A DNA stretch of 64,000 bases. Origin: Celerinatantimonas yamalensis (GTDB lineage: Bacteria > Pseudomonadota > Gammaproteobacteria > Enterobacterales > Celerinatantimonadaceae). Location of the stretch: the NCBI RefSeq assembly GCF_046054155.1, contig NZ_JBEQCT010000007.1:176320-240319 (forward strand), given 5' to 3'. The translations under genes were made by a program, and so were the position numbers. Positions within the stretch are counted from its first letter, which is position 1. Each line of letters starts with the position of its first letter. Of the stretch, positions 45,772 through 55,177 are shown in pieces. The notes under the pieces are model-generated. The model saw only the letters and a program-made list of their open reading frames with translations. It did not search any database and was not told where the DNA came from.

Positions 45772-47692
45772 CACTCTCTTCCTCACCCACTGGCTGATAA
45801 ATCTGAGCACCACGTTGGTTAAATTGCTCGGCCATTTGCGCCATCCCTTGGGACTTGAGATCCGCTAATGGATCATCTAATAGAGTGGCATTTAGCGCCT
45901 GTGATTTAGCATAATCACGCACCTCTTGGGAGATCTTCATCGAGCAGAACTTGGGTCCACACATCGAACAAAAATGGGCCACCTTCGCCGATTGTTGTGG
46001 CAAGGTTGCATCGTGATAAGCGCGCGCAGTATCCGGATCGAGTGCCAAATTAAACTGATCCTCCCAACGAAATTCAAAGCGTGCAAGGCTCATAGCATTA
46101 TCGCGGATCTGTGCACCTGGATGGCCCTTGGCTAAATCAGCAGCATGCGCTGCAATTTTATAGGTAATTAGTCCCTGTTTGACATCCGCTTTATCAGGCA
46201 GTCCCAAATGTTCTTTGGGGGTGACATAGCAGAGCATTGCGCAGCCAAACCAGCCGATCATCGCGGCACCAATGCCTGATGAAAAGTGATCATAACCAGG
46301 GGAAATATCAGTGACCAGCGGGCCTAATGTATAAAATGGCGCTTCATCACAAAGCTCAAGCTGTTTGTCCATATTCTCTTTAATCAGCTGCATCGGAATA
46401 TGTCCAGGCCCTTCGATAATCACTTGCACATCGTGCTGCCATGCAACTTTCGCTAACTCCCCCAATGTTTCAAGCTCAGCAAATTGTGCCGCATCATTAG
46501 CATCGGCGACTGAACCTGGCCGCAGCCCGTCACCCAAACTTAAGCTAACATCATACTGCTGACAAATTTGGCAAATATCAGAAAAGTGATCATAGAGGAA
46601 ACTTTCTTGATGATGGGCCAAACACCATTTGGCCATAATCGAGCCACCGCGCGAGACAATCCCAGTCACTCTCGTTGCGGTCATGGGCACGTGGACTAAA
46701 CGCAGTCCGGCGTGAATGGTAAAGTAATCAACGCCTTGCTCGGCTTGTTCGATCAAAGTATCGCGAAAAATTTCCCAGTTAAGCTTTTCAGCAGCGCCAT
46801 TAACTTTCTCCAGCGCCTGATAAATCGGTACCGTGCCAATGGGCACTGCCGAGTTGCGGATAATCCACTCACGGGTTTCATGAATATGCCGCCCAGTGGA
46901 AAGATCCATCACCGTATCAGCACCCCAGCGCGTCGCCCAGAGTAGTTTTTCCACCTCTTCTTCAATCGATGAGGAAACAGCCGAGTTACCGATATTGGCA
47001 TTGACCTTGACCAAAAAATTGCGTCCGATAATCATCGGCTCAGTCTCAGGGTGGTTGATGTTAGCCGGAATAATCGCTCGCCCTCGCGCCACTTCGTCGC
47101 GAACAAATTCAGGAGTGATATGTGAAGGGATCGACGCGCCAAATGATTCACCAACATGTTGCGCTTTTAGTATTTCGTCACAGATTTCATCGCGTGCGCA
47201 ATTTTCACGAATGGCGATATATTCCATCTCGGGGGTGATAATACCCGCTCGCGCATAATGCAATTGAGTCACAATTTGGTTTGGCTTGGCTCGTTTGGGT
47301 GTTGGCAGAGCCTGAAAACGCAAATGATCAAAACCTTGGTTAGCTAAGCGCTGCTGAGCAAATGCAGAGCTTCGATCAGAGAGCACATGACTATCGCCAC
47401 GCGCATCAATCCAGTGCTCTCGCAGTTTAGGCAAGCCTTGGTGAACATCAATATCGGCGAGTGCATCAGAATAAATTCCCGATGTATCATAAACATAAAT
47501 CGGTTCATTGGCTTGCCAGCGAGGCGATTTAGCATCACCAAGTTGGGTCGATGATAAGTTAATTTTACGCATTCCCACCCGCATATCTGGGCGCGAGCCT
47601 TGTATATAAATTTTCTCAGAATTGGGAAACGGTTGCCCTTGCAGATTCGCAATAAATTGCTCAGCAGCAATACGTTGTTGGCGGTTGGTCAT
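45764..47692 (-). CDS. thiC: Phosphomethylpyrimidine synthase ThiC
   Basis: 642 residues (E. coli 631). Radical-SAM enzyme that rearranges AIR to HMP-P. The C-terminal cluster motif is CSMCGPKFCSM (Cx2Cx4C). Other landmarks are GADTVMDLSTGRHIH, IPIGTVPIYQALE-like VPIGTVPIYQALEKVNG, and GPGHIPMQLIKENM. First gene of the thiamine operon behind a TPP riboswitch. Confidence 0.97.
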   Translation of the reverse strand: MTNRQQRIAAEQFIANLQGQPFPNSEKIYIQGSRPDMRVGMRKINLSSTQLGDAKSPRWQANEPIYVYDTSGIYSDALADIDVHQGLPKLREHWIDARGDSHVLSDRSSAFAQQRLANQGFDHLRFQALPTPKRAKPNQIVTQLHYARAGIITPEMEYIAIRENCARDEICDEILKAQHVGESFGASIPSHITPEFVRDEVARGRAIIPANINHPETEPMIIGRNFLVKVNANIGNSAVSSSIEEEVEKLLWATRWGADTVMDLSTGRHIHETREWIIRNSAVPIGTVPIYQALEKVNGAAEKLNWEIFRDTLIEQAEQGVDYFTIHAGLRLVHVPMTATRVTGIVSRGGSIMAKWCLAHHQESFLYDHFSDICQICQQYDVSLSLGDGLRPGSVADANDAAQFAELETLGELAKVAWQHDVQVIIEGPGHIPMQLIKENMDKQLELCDEAPFYTLGPLVTDISPGYDHFSSGIGAAMIGWFGCAMLCYVTPKEHLGLPDKADVKQGLITYKIAAHAADLAKGHPGAQIRDNAMSLARFEFRWEDQFNLALDPDTARAYHDATLPQQSAKVAHFCSMCGPKFCSMKISQEVRDYAKSQALNATLLDDPLADLKSQGMAQMAEQFNQRGAQIYQPVGEEESDA

Positions 47693-47809
47693 GATATGGC
47701 CTCATCATTGTTATCAATCAAAAGAGGCTTATCGGGAGTATCAACAGGAGGGAGGGATACACGCAGCCACCACTCACAAAATGGTGGTTTCACGCTTATC
47801 TATCTCACT

Positions 47810-47912
47810 TGTTCCCTTCGCAGGCATTATCCTGATCAGGTGATACGGATCTCAACCACAATAAGCGGTGACACTTTTTGTAGTCAGGTCTCAGCCTTTC
47901 GGCACTCCGACA
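47810..47912 (-). ncRNA. TPP riboswitch upstream of thiC
   Basis: On the minus strand the THI-box elements appear in order. GGAGTGCCGAAAGGCTGAGA lies at the 5' side, then after about 45 bases ACCTGATCAGGATAATGCC and TGCGAAGGGAACAAG. A hairpin CCACCA/TGGTGG (around 47769-47787) lies between it and thiC, with no T-run. Thiamine pyrophosphate would lower expression of the whole thi operon, more likely through translation. Confidence 0.95.
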
Positions 47913-48205
47913 AGTATTCGATCAGTATAAAAACTTAATATGAAAAGGCAAGTTGATTTCTTTTTCACCGCCATCGCGTTGACTCGATTCAAGAATAATC
48001 AGGCCAACGCACGCTCAAGGTTCCTAGAGTAAACGTACCGCTCAAACTCATTAGATCATCAGCCAATACATCGTTCTAGAACGAATTGATTATCAAGGTC
48101 ATTTAAAATTTTTGGCCAAAATTCAAGCGAATACATAGATAACTCGTTCAAGTACGATGATCACTTGCGCAAGTTCATCGAAATTTTGACAGAGCGTTAA
48201 AGGTG
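47913..48205. other. Intergenic between the thi and men regions
   Basis: About 290 bases upstream of the riboswitch. It should contain the thi promoter (minus strand) and the menA end. No gene is seen. Confidence 0.4.
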
Positions 48206-49120
48206 TTATCTAAATGCCGGATACATACTGATTAACAAACCGACTGATAAACTCACATTGGCGAATAAAGAGAGTTTAGCGGTTTGTTTAAGCAGCCCAT
48301 CGAGAATTTGAGGATCTCGGCTGTGATAAACCGTCCATGCTGATTTAACCAGTGGAATAGCCGCTAATAACACCAGATAGCCAGCATAGCTGTGTACTTC
48401 TCGCACAAACAAGACAAAAGCAACTAGTGCACCAAGCACTAATACTTGATGATAAACGCGAGCCAAATGAGCGCCTAAACGCACTGCAAGGGTATGTTTA
48501 CCCGCTGCTTTATCAGGCTCAAGATCGCGAATATTATTAATGTTAAGCACCGCGGCTGAAAGTAACCCACTCGCAATTGCTGGCAACCATACGGAGCGTT
48601 CTAATCCACCGGTGTGTAGATAATAACTGCCCGCTACGCCAAGCAAGCCAAAGAATAAAAACACACTGATATCACCAAAACCGCGATACCCATACGGCAT
48701 TTTGCCCATGGTGTAGGTGATCGCGGCAATCACCGCAGCAATACCCAACGCAATAAAACAGACCCATGCACGCCAGTTATTCGCTAATCCAACCGTCAAA
48801 AGTGCCAATCCGGAGAGAATCGCGAGTCCTGCGCAGATAAAGACAGCCCGTTTCATAGCCGCGGCACTGATGACGCCCGATTGAATGGCACGAGCAGGTC
48901 CGACGCGGCTGTCATTATCGGTGCCGTGCATCGCATCGCCATAGTCATTGGCCAAATTGGAGAGGATCTGTAATAACAATGCGGTGGTCATGGAAAAAAT
49001 AAAAACGGATGTTTTAAAGCCATGATAATAAGCGGCCAGTGCACTGCCGAGTAATATGGAGGCGGTTGCCAGTGGTAATGTGCGCAGCCGTATCGCTTCA
49101 ATCCAAGCTGAAAGAACCAT
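48206..49120 (-). CDS. menA: 1,4-dihydroxy-2-naphthoate polyprenyltransferase MenA
   Basis: 304 residues, integral membrane with about eight or nine helices. The prenyl-diphosphate Asp-rich motif is NLANDYGDAMHGTDND; a second acidic site is NNIRDLEPDKAAGKHTL. It attaches the isoprenoid tail to DHNA in menaquinone synthesis. It is divergent from menF across 286 bases. Confidence 0.95.
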   Translation of the reverse strand: MVLSAWIEAIRLRTLPLATASILLGSALAAYYHGFKTSVFIFSMTTALLLQILSNLANDYGDAMHGTDNDSRVGPARAIQSGVISAAAMKRAVFICAGLAILSGLALLTVGLANNWRAWVCFIALGIAAVIAAITYTMGKMPYGYRGFGDISVFLFFGLLGVAGSYYLHTGGLERSVWLPAIASGLLSAAVLNINNIRDLEPDKAAGKHTLAVRLGAHLARVYHQVLVLGALVAFVLFVREVHSYAGYLVLLAAIPLVKSAWTVYHSRDPQILDGLLKQTAKLSLFANVSLSVGLLISMYPAFR

Positions 49121-49406
49121 TGTAAATCACCTTTGTTGTTGACGGTTAAAACAAATGTACCTACCGAGAATGAGACTTATCAGCGCATAGCCAAAGCGCC
49201 AAACCCCTCGCGCCCCGCGCAATGTGACGATCGTCTGAGCATATCAATAACACTCATTTAATGCACTCTAGCGAATGAATTCGCAGGGCAGCAATTCCTA
49301 GCCATACATCTTTTGTCTTATGTCAAAGGCTTGCGAGATCCATCTGTTAAGCTTTGCCGAAAAAGAGATGACTAAGGCGTCATTACTATCATAGGTGATC
49401 TTGTAT

Positions 49407-50699
49407 ATGTGGGTGATTGATCCAAAACAACTTGAGCAAGCTATCCACGATCTTTGCGACACATCAGTCACAACATGGAGGCCACTGAAAATACGTGTTC
49501 AAGTCGACTCAGAACTTGCTTGGTTAGCTGCCCAGCCCAATCCCTACAAGGGGTATTGGCGTGATCGAAACGCGCAGCAGGTCTGCTATTTAGGGAAAAT
49601 GGCCGAGTTGACCGATCTGGATGATCTGGTTGTGCTAGAGCAGCGCTATCCAGCCGCCCGTTTTTATGGTGGAATCGCCTTTGATAGCAGCCGCGAACAG
49701 TGGCCGGGATTTGCACCGTGTCAATTTGTGTTGCCTGAGATTGAACTGCGATCCACAGGCAATGAGTATTGGTTGTATCTAAATAATTGGCAACAGCTAA
49801 GCGCTGATGAGCGCCGCCAACTACTGGCACAGGTCTTCTCGACACCACCACCGCTGCGCTGGCAAGCGTGTGAATTTACGCTCGCACAATACCATCCCAC
49901 CCTAGAGCGCTGGCACGCGCTTATCGCCCAGTGCACGCATCCTAGCGTATTGGGTGATCTACCCAAAGTCGTCTTTGCACGGCAAAGCTGTTACCAAAGT
50001 ACGACGGCCTTTTCAGCCCTCGCGCTGTTTGATATCTGGCAGCAGCAACAACCTGATAACTTTGCATTTTTTATTAGCAGTGAAGCGAACAATAGTTTTT
50101 TTGGCGTCCCCCCTGAGCGATTATATCTTCGCTGCGGTCAATCGCTTGAAAGTGAAGCCTTAGCGGGAAGCTGCGCTGCCAGTGATGACCCGATCACCAA
50201 CCAACAACTAGCAGATGAACTTCAACTTGATCGCAAAAATATCCATGAAAACCAGTTGGTTGTCGATGCCATCCACGCTGCTTTAGCGCCGCTTTGTGAA
50301 TCAATACACATTGCCCCAACGCGTGTGCTCAAACAACGCCATGTCCAGCATCTTTGTCAGCCGATTCAAGCCATACTGCACCCAGAAACAAACGACAAAA
50401 CACTGTTGCAAGCACTGCACCCAACGCCTGCCGTAGCGGGGTTTCCAATAGCGTCCGCGCAGCGTTATATTGGCTGTAACGAGTCATTTGAGCGCGGCTG
50501 GTACGCTGGCGCCGTGGGGTATCTAAGTGCAGAGCAAAGTGAAATGAGCGTAGCCATTCGCAGCGCCTATCAGCACCACCAACAACTCACACTGTTTGCT
50601 GGAGCAGGCATTGTCCAGGGCTCAAACGCTGAAAGTGAATGGCAAGAACTCAATCAAAAAATAGCCACGATTCAAGGATTGCTCGATGATCACCACTAA
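49407..50699 (+). CDS. menF: Isochorismate synthase MenF
   Basis: 430 residues from the ATG after AGGTGATCTTGTAT; a GTG twelve bases upstream is possible. Chorismate-binding enzyme signatures are ESEALAGSCAAS, VVDAIHAAL, HLCQPIQA and the C-terminal HPTPAVAGFP with FERGWYAGAVG. It converts chorismate to isochorismate, the first committed step to menaquinone. It overlaps menD by 14 bases. Confidence 0.94.
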   Translation: MWVIDPKQLEQAIHDLCDTSVTTWRPLKIRVQVDSELAWLAAQPNPYKGYWRDRNAQQVCYLGKMAELTDLDDLVVLEQRYPAARFYGGIAFDSSREQWPGFAPCQFVLPEIELRSTGNEYWLYLNNWQQLSADERRQLLAQVFSTPPPLRWQACEFTLAQYHPTLERWHALIAQCTHPSVLGDLPKVVFARQSCYQSTTAFSALALFDIWQQQQPDNFAFFISSEANNSFFGVPPERLYLRCGQSLESEALAGSCAASDDPITNQQLADELQLDRKNIHENQLVVDAIHAALAPLCESIHIAPTRVLKQRHVQHLCQPIQAILHPETNDKTLLQALHPTPAVAGFPIASAQRYIGCNESFERGWYAGAVGYLSAEQSEMSVAIRSAYQHHQQLTLFAGAGIVQGSNAESEWQELNQKIATIQGLLDDHH

Positions 50700-52380
50700 T
50701 TGCGACAATTTAAATTTGCTCTGGGCCCAATTGCTGATTGAAGAATGTACGCGTTTAGGCATCAGTGACGCATGTATTGCGCCGGGCTCACGCAGTGCAC
50801 CGTTAACAATGGCCGCTGCTGCCCACCCAAAGCTGCAATGTCATACCCATTTTGATGAGCGCGGCTTGGGCTTTCTCGCCCTTGGGCTTACCAAAGCGAG
50901 CCAACGACCAGTCCTAGTGATCTGTACTTCAGGCAGTGCACTGGCAAATCTCTATCCTGCGGTAGTGGAAGCGGCGCAAACAGCACAGCCGCTGGTACTA
51001 GCCTGTGCCGATCGCCCATTAGAGTTAGTGAACTGCGGGGCTAATCAAGCCATCCAGCAGCCACGAATATTTGCAAATTTCCCGGTCGCGGAGCTTGACT
51101 TACCGGCCCCTGACAGCCACTTCCCGCCAAGAGCTTTATTGGGAAAACTCGATGATCTCATCGCCAGCGCGCAATCAGCACCCGGCCCAGTATTTATCAA
51201 TTGTCCTTATCGCGAACCATTTTACCCCAGCGGTGAACCCATCGATTTTAGCGACTATTTGGCCCCGCTTGCCAGCTGGCTAGGCGCTGTAACGCCGCTT
51301 TGCCGCATTCATCCTGTGACTCAATACTGTTCCCCCTCGCCCTATTGGCCACCGGCACCAACACACGCGGTGCTCATTGTGCTTGGCGCACTCACCAAAG
51401 TGCAGATGCAAGCAATTGTGGACTGGGCTAAATCAACCGGTTGGCCCATTTTTGCCGATATTCAATCGCAAGCCTTTGGCCTAGCAGAGGTCATCACCAC
51501 CGCAGATAGTCTGCTTCAGCGCGATGAATTAGCGACACTATCATTTGATTATATTTTACAATTCTCAGGACGCTTGGTCAGTAAAACGCTGCAACAGTGG
51601 CTAGATACACAACCTGCGGAACATTGGTTAATTGCACCAGGCACGACTCGGTTTGACCCGTATTATCAGCTCAGCCAGCATTATCCATGTGATATTTTTT
51701 CATGGCTTGAGAACCATCCAGCCCCCACTTATCGGCGAGATGATGCCAAGCGTTGGCTGCGCGCACAACAACGCTTACTCGCACCCAAAGGGAATGATGA
51801 GCTCAGCATGGTTGCAAGCCTTGCGTCACAAATTCCCGAAAAAAGCGCGTTAATGCTCGGCAACAGTTTGGCGATTCGCCACATGCAGATGGTCGGCCAA
51901 ACGCTACCTGCTTCGGTCAATTGTTTTGCCAATCGCGGCTGCTCTGGTATTGATGGTTTGCTGGCAACTGCTTGCGGGATTGCTCTCAATCAGCCCGTCA
52001 CAACCCTGATTTTGGGCGATACCTCGCTGTTACATGATCTCAACTCCCTCGCATTGACTCGGCAACTCAGCACAACATTGATAATTGTCGTGATTAATAA
52101 TGACGGAGGCAGTATCTTTGAGTTATTGCCCATTCCTCGACACGGCGATTTGGCGCAAACATATTACCAACTCCCTCATGGGATGAATTTTGCGGCAGTG
52201 GCGGCGCAGTTTGCCATCAATTACCAACAGGTAACTGACGACAAATCACTGATCATTGCTTATCAACGAGCATTACAACAAGGCGGAGCGCAGCTATTGG
52301 AGCTTACCAGCAAGCCGACAGCCGCTAGTCGCGCTATCCGCCAATTAGGAGAACAGGTGCGTGCACTCTCTTCACTTTAG
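50686..52380 (+). CDS. menD: SEPHCHC synthase MenD
   Basis: 564 residues (E. coli 556). Thiamine-diphosphate enzyme adding 2-oxoglutarate-derived succinyl semialdehyde to isochorismate. Landmarks are CIAPGSRSAPLTMAAAAH, HFDERGLGFLALGL with the ThDP glutamate region, VICTSGSALANLYPA, and the ThDP motif LGDTSLLHDLNSL with NNDGGSIF. It starts inside menF and overlaps menH by 20 bases. Confidence 0.96.
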   Translation: MITTNCDNLNLLWAQLLIEECTRLGISDACIAPGSRSAPLTMAAAAHPKLQCHTHFDERGLGFLALGLTKASQRPVLVICTSGSALANLYPAVVEAAQTAQPLVLACADRPLELVNCGANQAIQQPRIFANFPVAELDLPAPDSHFPPRALLGKLDDLIASAQSAPGPVFINCPYREPFYPSGEPIDFSDYLAPLASWLGAVTPLCRIHPVTQYCSPSPYWPPAPTHAVLIVLGALTKVQMQAIVDWAKSTGWPIFADIQSQAFGLAEVITTADSLLQRDELATLSFDYILQFSGRLVSKTLQQWLDTQPAEHWLIAPGTTRFDPYYQLSQHYPCDIFSWLENHPAPTYRRDDAKRWLRAQQRLLAPKGNDELSMVASLASQIPEKSALMLGNSLAIRHMQMVGQTLPASVNCFANRGCSGIDGLLATACGIALNQPVTTLILGDTSLLHDLNSLALTRQLSTTLIIVVINNDGGSIFELLPIPRHGDLAQTYYQLPHGMNFAAVAAQFAINYQQVTDDKSLIIAYQRALQQGGAQLLELTSKPTAASRAIRQLGEQVRALSSL

Positions 52381-53155
52381 CGTTAAAGGCTCTAAGAGCA
52401 ATCCAGCACTGGTCTTTTTACATGGTTTTATGGGTAGCGGTAACGATTGGGGATATATCACCTCGGCGCTAAGCGATTCTTATTACTGTGTCTGTGTCGA
52501 TCTTCCCGGACACGGTATGAGTCAAGCGATCAAGCCTGACATGCGGCATGGATTTCGCCAATTTCACCGATTATTAGAAAATTCACTGAAACATTTAGGG
52601 CTGCGCGAATATAGCCTGATCGGCTACAGCTTGGGGGGTCGCTTAGCGGCTTACCATGCCAGTTTAAAACCCAAAGGGCTCCAAGCGCTGGTTCTTGAGT
52701 CGGCGCATCCTGGCCTTGATGATGACGCGCAGCGTAGCGCCCGGCTCAGGCACGACCGCACTTGGGCCGAGCAATTAAAGCAAACTTCCTTTGAACAGAT
52801 GTTAAATAATTGGTACCAACAACCTCTATTTAGCAATTTAAGCGAGCTTGAACGCCAACATCAAATCGAGATTAAACGCCAATATGACCCAGCACCGCTG
52901 GCATTGATGCTTGAAGCCACCAGCCTTGGTAACCAGCCCCAATTAAGCGCCAAGCTAGCTCAATTAGATCTCCCCATCGCTTTAATTGTTGGCAATGAGG
53001 ATATCAAATTTGCCACCATTGCCGAGCAGCTACTTAACCAGTTACAACGAGGGCGTCGTTACCGAATAGCCGACTCGGGGCACAACGTTCACGTTGGGGC
53101 GACGGATGCATATATTTTAACGATTCGCCAATTTCTCGGTGAGTTTTCACTTTAA
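52361..53155 (+). CDS. menH: SHCHC synthase MenH
   Basis: 264-residue alpha/beta-hydrolase. It starts at GTG behind AGGAGAACAG. Landmarks are FLHGFMGSGNDWGYI, nucleophile serine in IGYSLGGRLAAYH, aspartate/VGNEDIKF region and histidine in DSGHNVHV. It removes pyruvate from SEPHCHC. Overlap with menD indicates translational coupling. Confidence 0.94.
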   Translation: MHSLHFSVKGSKSNPALVFLHGFMGSGNDWGYITSALSDSYYCVCVDLPGHGMSQAIKPDMRHGFRQFHRLLENSLKHLGLREYSLIGYSLGGRLAAYHASLKPKGLQALVLESAHPGLDDDAQRSARLRHDRTWAEQLKQTSFEQMLNNWYQQPLFSNLSELERQHQIEIKRQYDPAPLALMLEATSLGNQPQLSAKLAQLDLPIALIVGNEDIKFATIAEQLLNQLQRGRRYRIADSGHNVHVGATDAYILTIRQFLGEFSL

Positions 53156-53304
53156 TTAACCATGCCACCGTGGGAAGCTTACTAGCCAAATATCCCACGG
53201 TTGCCTTTGCTTACTCGTTTTATTTGATAGATATCAATTACATCTTGGCTAAGAGCTGTCAGGCTAGCAACTCGCTTGCTTTGTGAGTTAACCAAGAGGT
53301 TTTG

Positions 53305-54156
53305 ATGATGCCTACCGCCAGTAATTTAAATGCCCCCGTTCAATGGCAAGATGTCAGTGATGGTTATCACGATATTCGCTACCATAAATCAGCTTGTGGA
53401 ATAGCCAAAATTACCATTAATCGACCTCACGTACGTAATGCCTTTCGCCCCTTGACCGTACAAGAGATGATCCGCGCGCTAGCCGATGCCCGCTATGATT
53501 CAAACATTGGTACCATTATTTTTACCGGGGAGGGTGATTTGGCATTTTGTAGTGGGGGCGATCAGAAAATACGAGGCGACAGTGGCTATCAAGATGATAG
53601 CGGTGTTCATCACCTAAATGTACTGGATCTGCAGCGCGATATCCGCACTTGCCCTAAGCCAGTCGTCGCAATGGTCGCGGGCTATGCCGTAGGGGGGGGG
53701 CATGTCTTACATATGCTCTGCGATCTGACGATTGCCGCCGATAATGCCAAATTTGGCCAGACTGGCCCACGCGTTGGCTCGTTTGATGGCGGTTGGGGTG
53801 CCAGTTACATGGCCCGTTTAGTGGGTCAGAAAAAAGCCCGTGAGATTTGGTTCTTATGCCGAATGTACGATGCCAAAGAAGCGCTCGATATGGGGCTGGT
53901 CAATACAGTGGTCCCACTGGCAAACCTTGAACAAGAAACTGTCAAGTGGTGTCGTGAAATGCTCGCCAATAGCCCGATGGCGCTACGCTGCTTAAAAGCA
54001 GCTCTAAATGCCGATTGTGATGGGCAAGCCGGCCTTCAAGAGCTTGCGGGTAATGCCACGATGTTATTCTATATGACCGAAGAAGGGCAAGAGGGACGAA
54101 ACGCGTTTAACGAGCATCGCACCCCTGATTTTAACCGCTTCACCCGCAACCCATAA
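53305..54156 (+). CDS. menB: 1,4-dihydroxy-2-naphthoyl-CoA synthase MenB
   Basis: 283 residues (E. coli 285); two adjacent ATGs lie five to eight bases after AGAGG. Crotonase fold. Landmarks are FCSGGDQKIRGDSGY (oxyanion loop and flexible loop), AGYAVGGGHVLHMLCDLTIA and TGPRVGSFDGGWGASYMAR. It cyclises OSB-CoA. A 150-base gap after menH may contain a promoter. Confidence 0.96.
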   Translation: MMPTASNLNAPVQWQDVSDGYHDIRYHKSACGIAKITINRPHVRNAFRPLTVQEMIRALADARYDSNIGTIIFTGEGDLAFCSGGDQKIRGDSGYQDDSGVHHLNVLDLQRDIRTCPKPVVAMVAGYAVGGGHVLHMLCDLTIAADNAKFGQTGPRVGSFDGGWGASYMARLVGQKKAREIWFLCRMYDAKEALDMGLVNTVVPLANLEQETVKWCREMLANSPMALRCLKAALNADCDGQAGLQELAGNATMLFYMTEEGQEGRNAFNEHRTPDFNRFTRNP

Positions 54157-54168
54157 CCGGCTCCAGTC

Positions 54169-55104
54169 ATGCACCATTGTCGTCCTTGGCAGTTGCAAGT
54201 TTGGCTCTATCAACAGCGCTGGCACTGCCCATGGGCAACACAGTTGACTCACCGCCGAGGCCTGTATTTAGCACTGCAAACTCCCTTTGGTAAGCAATGC
54301 TGGGGCGAAGTGGCACCACTGCCGAAATTTAGCCAAGAAAGCCTGCGGGATTGCTGGCGCGCATTACTGTCGCATCTTAATCAACAACGTGTCGCGCCGC
54401 CCGCCGCATTAGCGTGGGGAGCCCTCTGCGCCAATCGCACCTATCCGCAGGCTATTGCGCCGCTATCTGCGCCTTACCCACTGCTACAAGGCAGTGAAGA
54501 GACGATATTGTCCCATCTTCGCCTTTGGCCTCAGCCCCTCACCCGCGCCAAACTGAAAGTGGCCCGAGGCGCAACATCTGACGAACTGGCGCTAATTAAA
54601 ACGATCCACGCGCACTATCCAACCCTTCGGCTACGCCTAGATGCAAATGGCGGATGGACACGCCGACAGGCACGCACATTTATCGCGCAGCTGCCGATGG
54701 ATGCCATTGAGTATATTGAGCAGCCCTGCCAAACGTTAGCTGATTGCGTATACATCGCGCAGCAAAACCGCTGCCCTATCGCGTTGGATGAATCACTACA
54801 ACGGGAGCCCGTAACGCACTGCGATCTACGCCACATCAGTGCACTAGTCATCAAACCGATGCTGCTAGGTCATAACACGGAACACTATTGCCAGTTAGCC
54901 CAGCGACTTGGTTTAACGGTGAGTATCAGCTCGAGCTTTGAGAGTCCCTTGGGCTTAGCCCATCTGCGTGAACTTGCCACAACATACCATGACACGGCAC
55001 CAGGCCTTGACACGCTAAGTTATTTTTCAGGATCGCTGCAGCAACGATTAATCCACCAAAGTTATTGGCCAGACAATCCGTTACTGAATTTTGAACAAGT
55101 TTGA
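54169..55104 (+). CDS. menC: o-succinylbenzoate synthase MenC
   Basis: 311 residues of the enolase superfamily. Catalytic residues are visible: lysine in AKLKVARG, metal ligands in LRLDANGGW, YIEQPC and IALDES, and the second lysine in ALVIKPMLLG. It dehydrates SHCHC to OSB. It starts 12 bases after menB, so they are cotranscribed. Gammaproteobacterial MenC proteins are divergent, as here. Confidence 0.94.
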   Translation: MHHCRPWQLQVWLYQQRWHCPWATQLTHRRGLYLALQTPFGKQCWGEVAPLPKFSQESLRDCWRALLSHLNQQRVAPPAALAWGALCANRTYPQAIAPLSAPYPLLQGSEETILSHLRLWPQPLTRAKLKVARGATSDELALIKTIHAHYPTLRLRLDANGGWTRRQARTFIAQLPMDAIEYIEQPCQTLADCVYIAQQNRCPIALDESLQREPVTHCDLRHISALVIKPMLLGHNTEHYCQLAQRLGLTVSISSSFESPLGLAHLRELATTYHDTAPGLDTLSYFSGSLQQRLIHQSYWPDNPLLNFEQV

Positions 55105-55177
55105 TCTATCGTCAAGACCGTTTCAATCAAATCATAGATACTGACGTTATCTTGGAGTTATCACAAGTCACGCTACC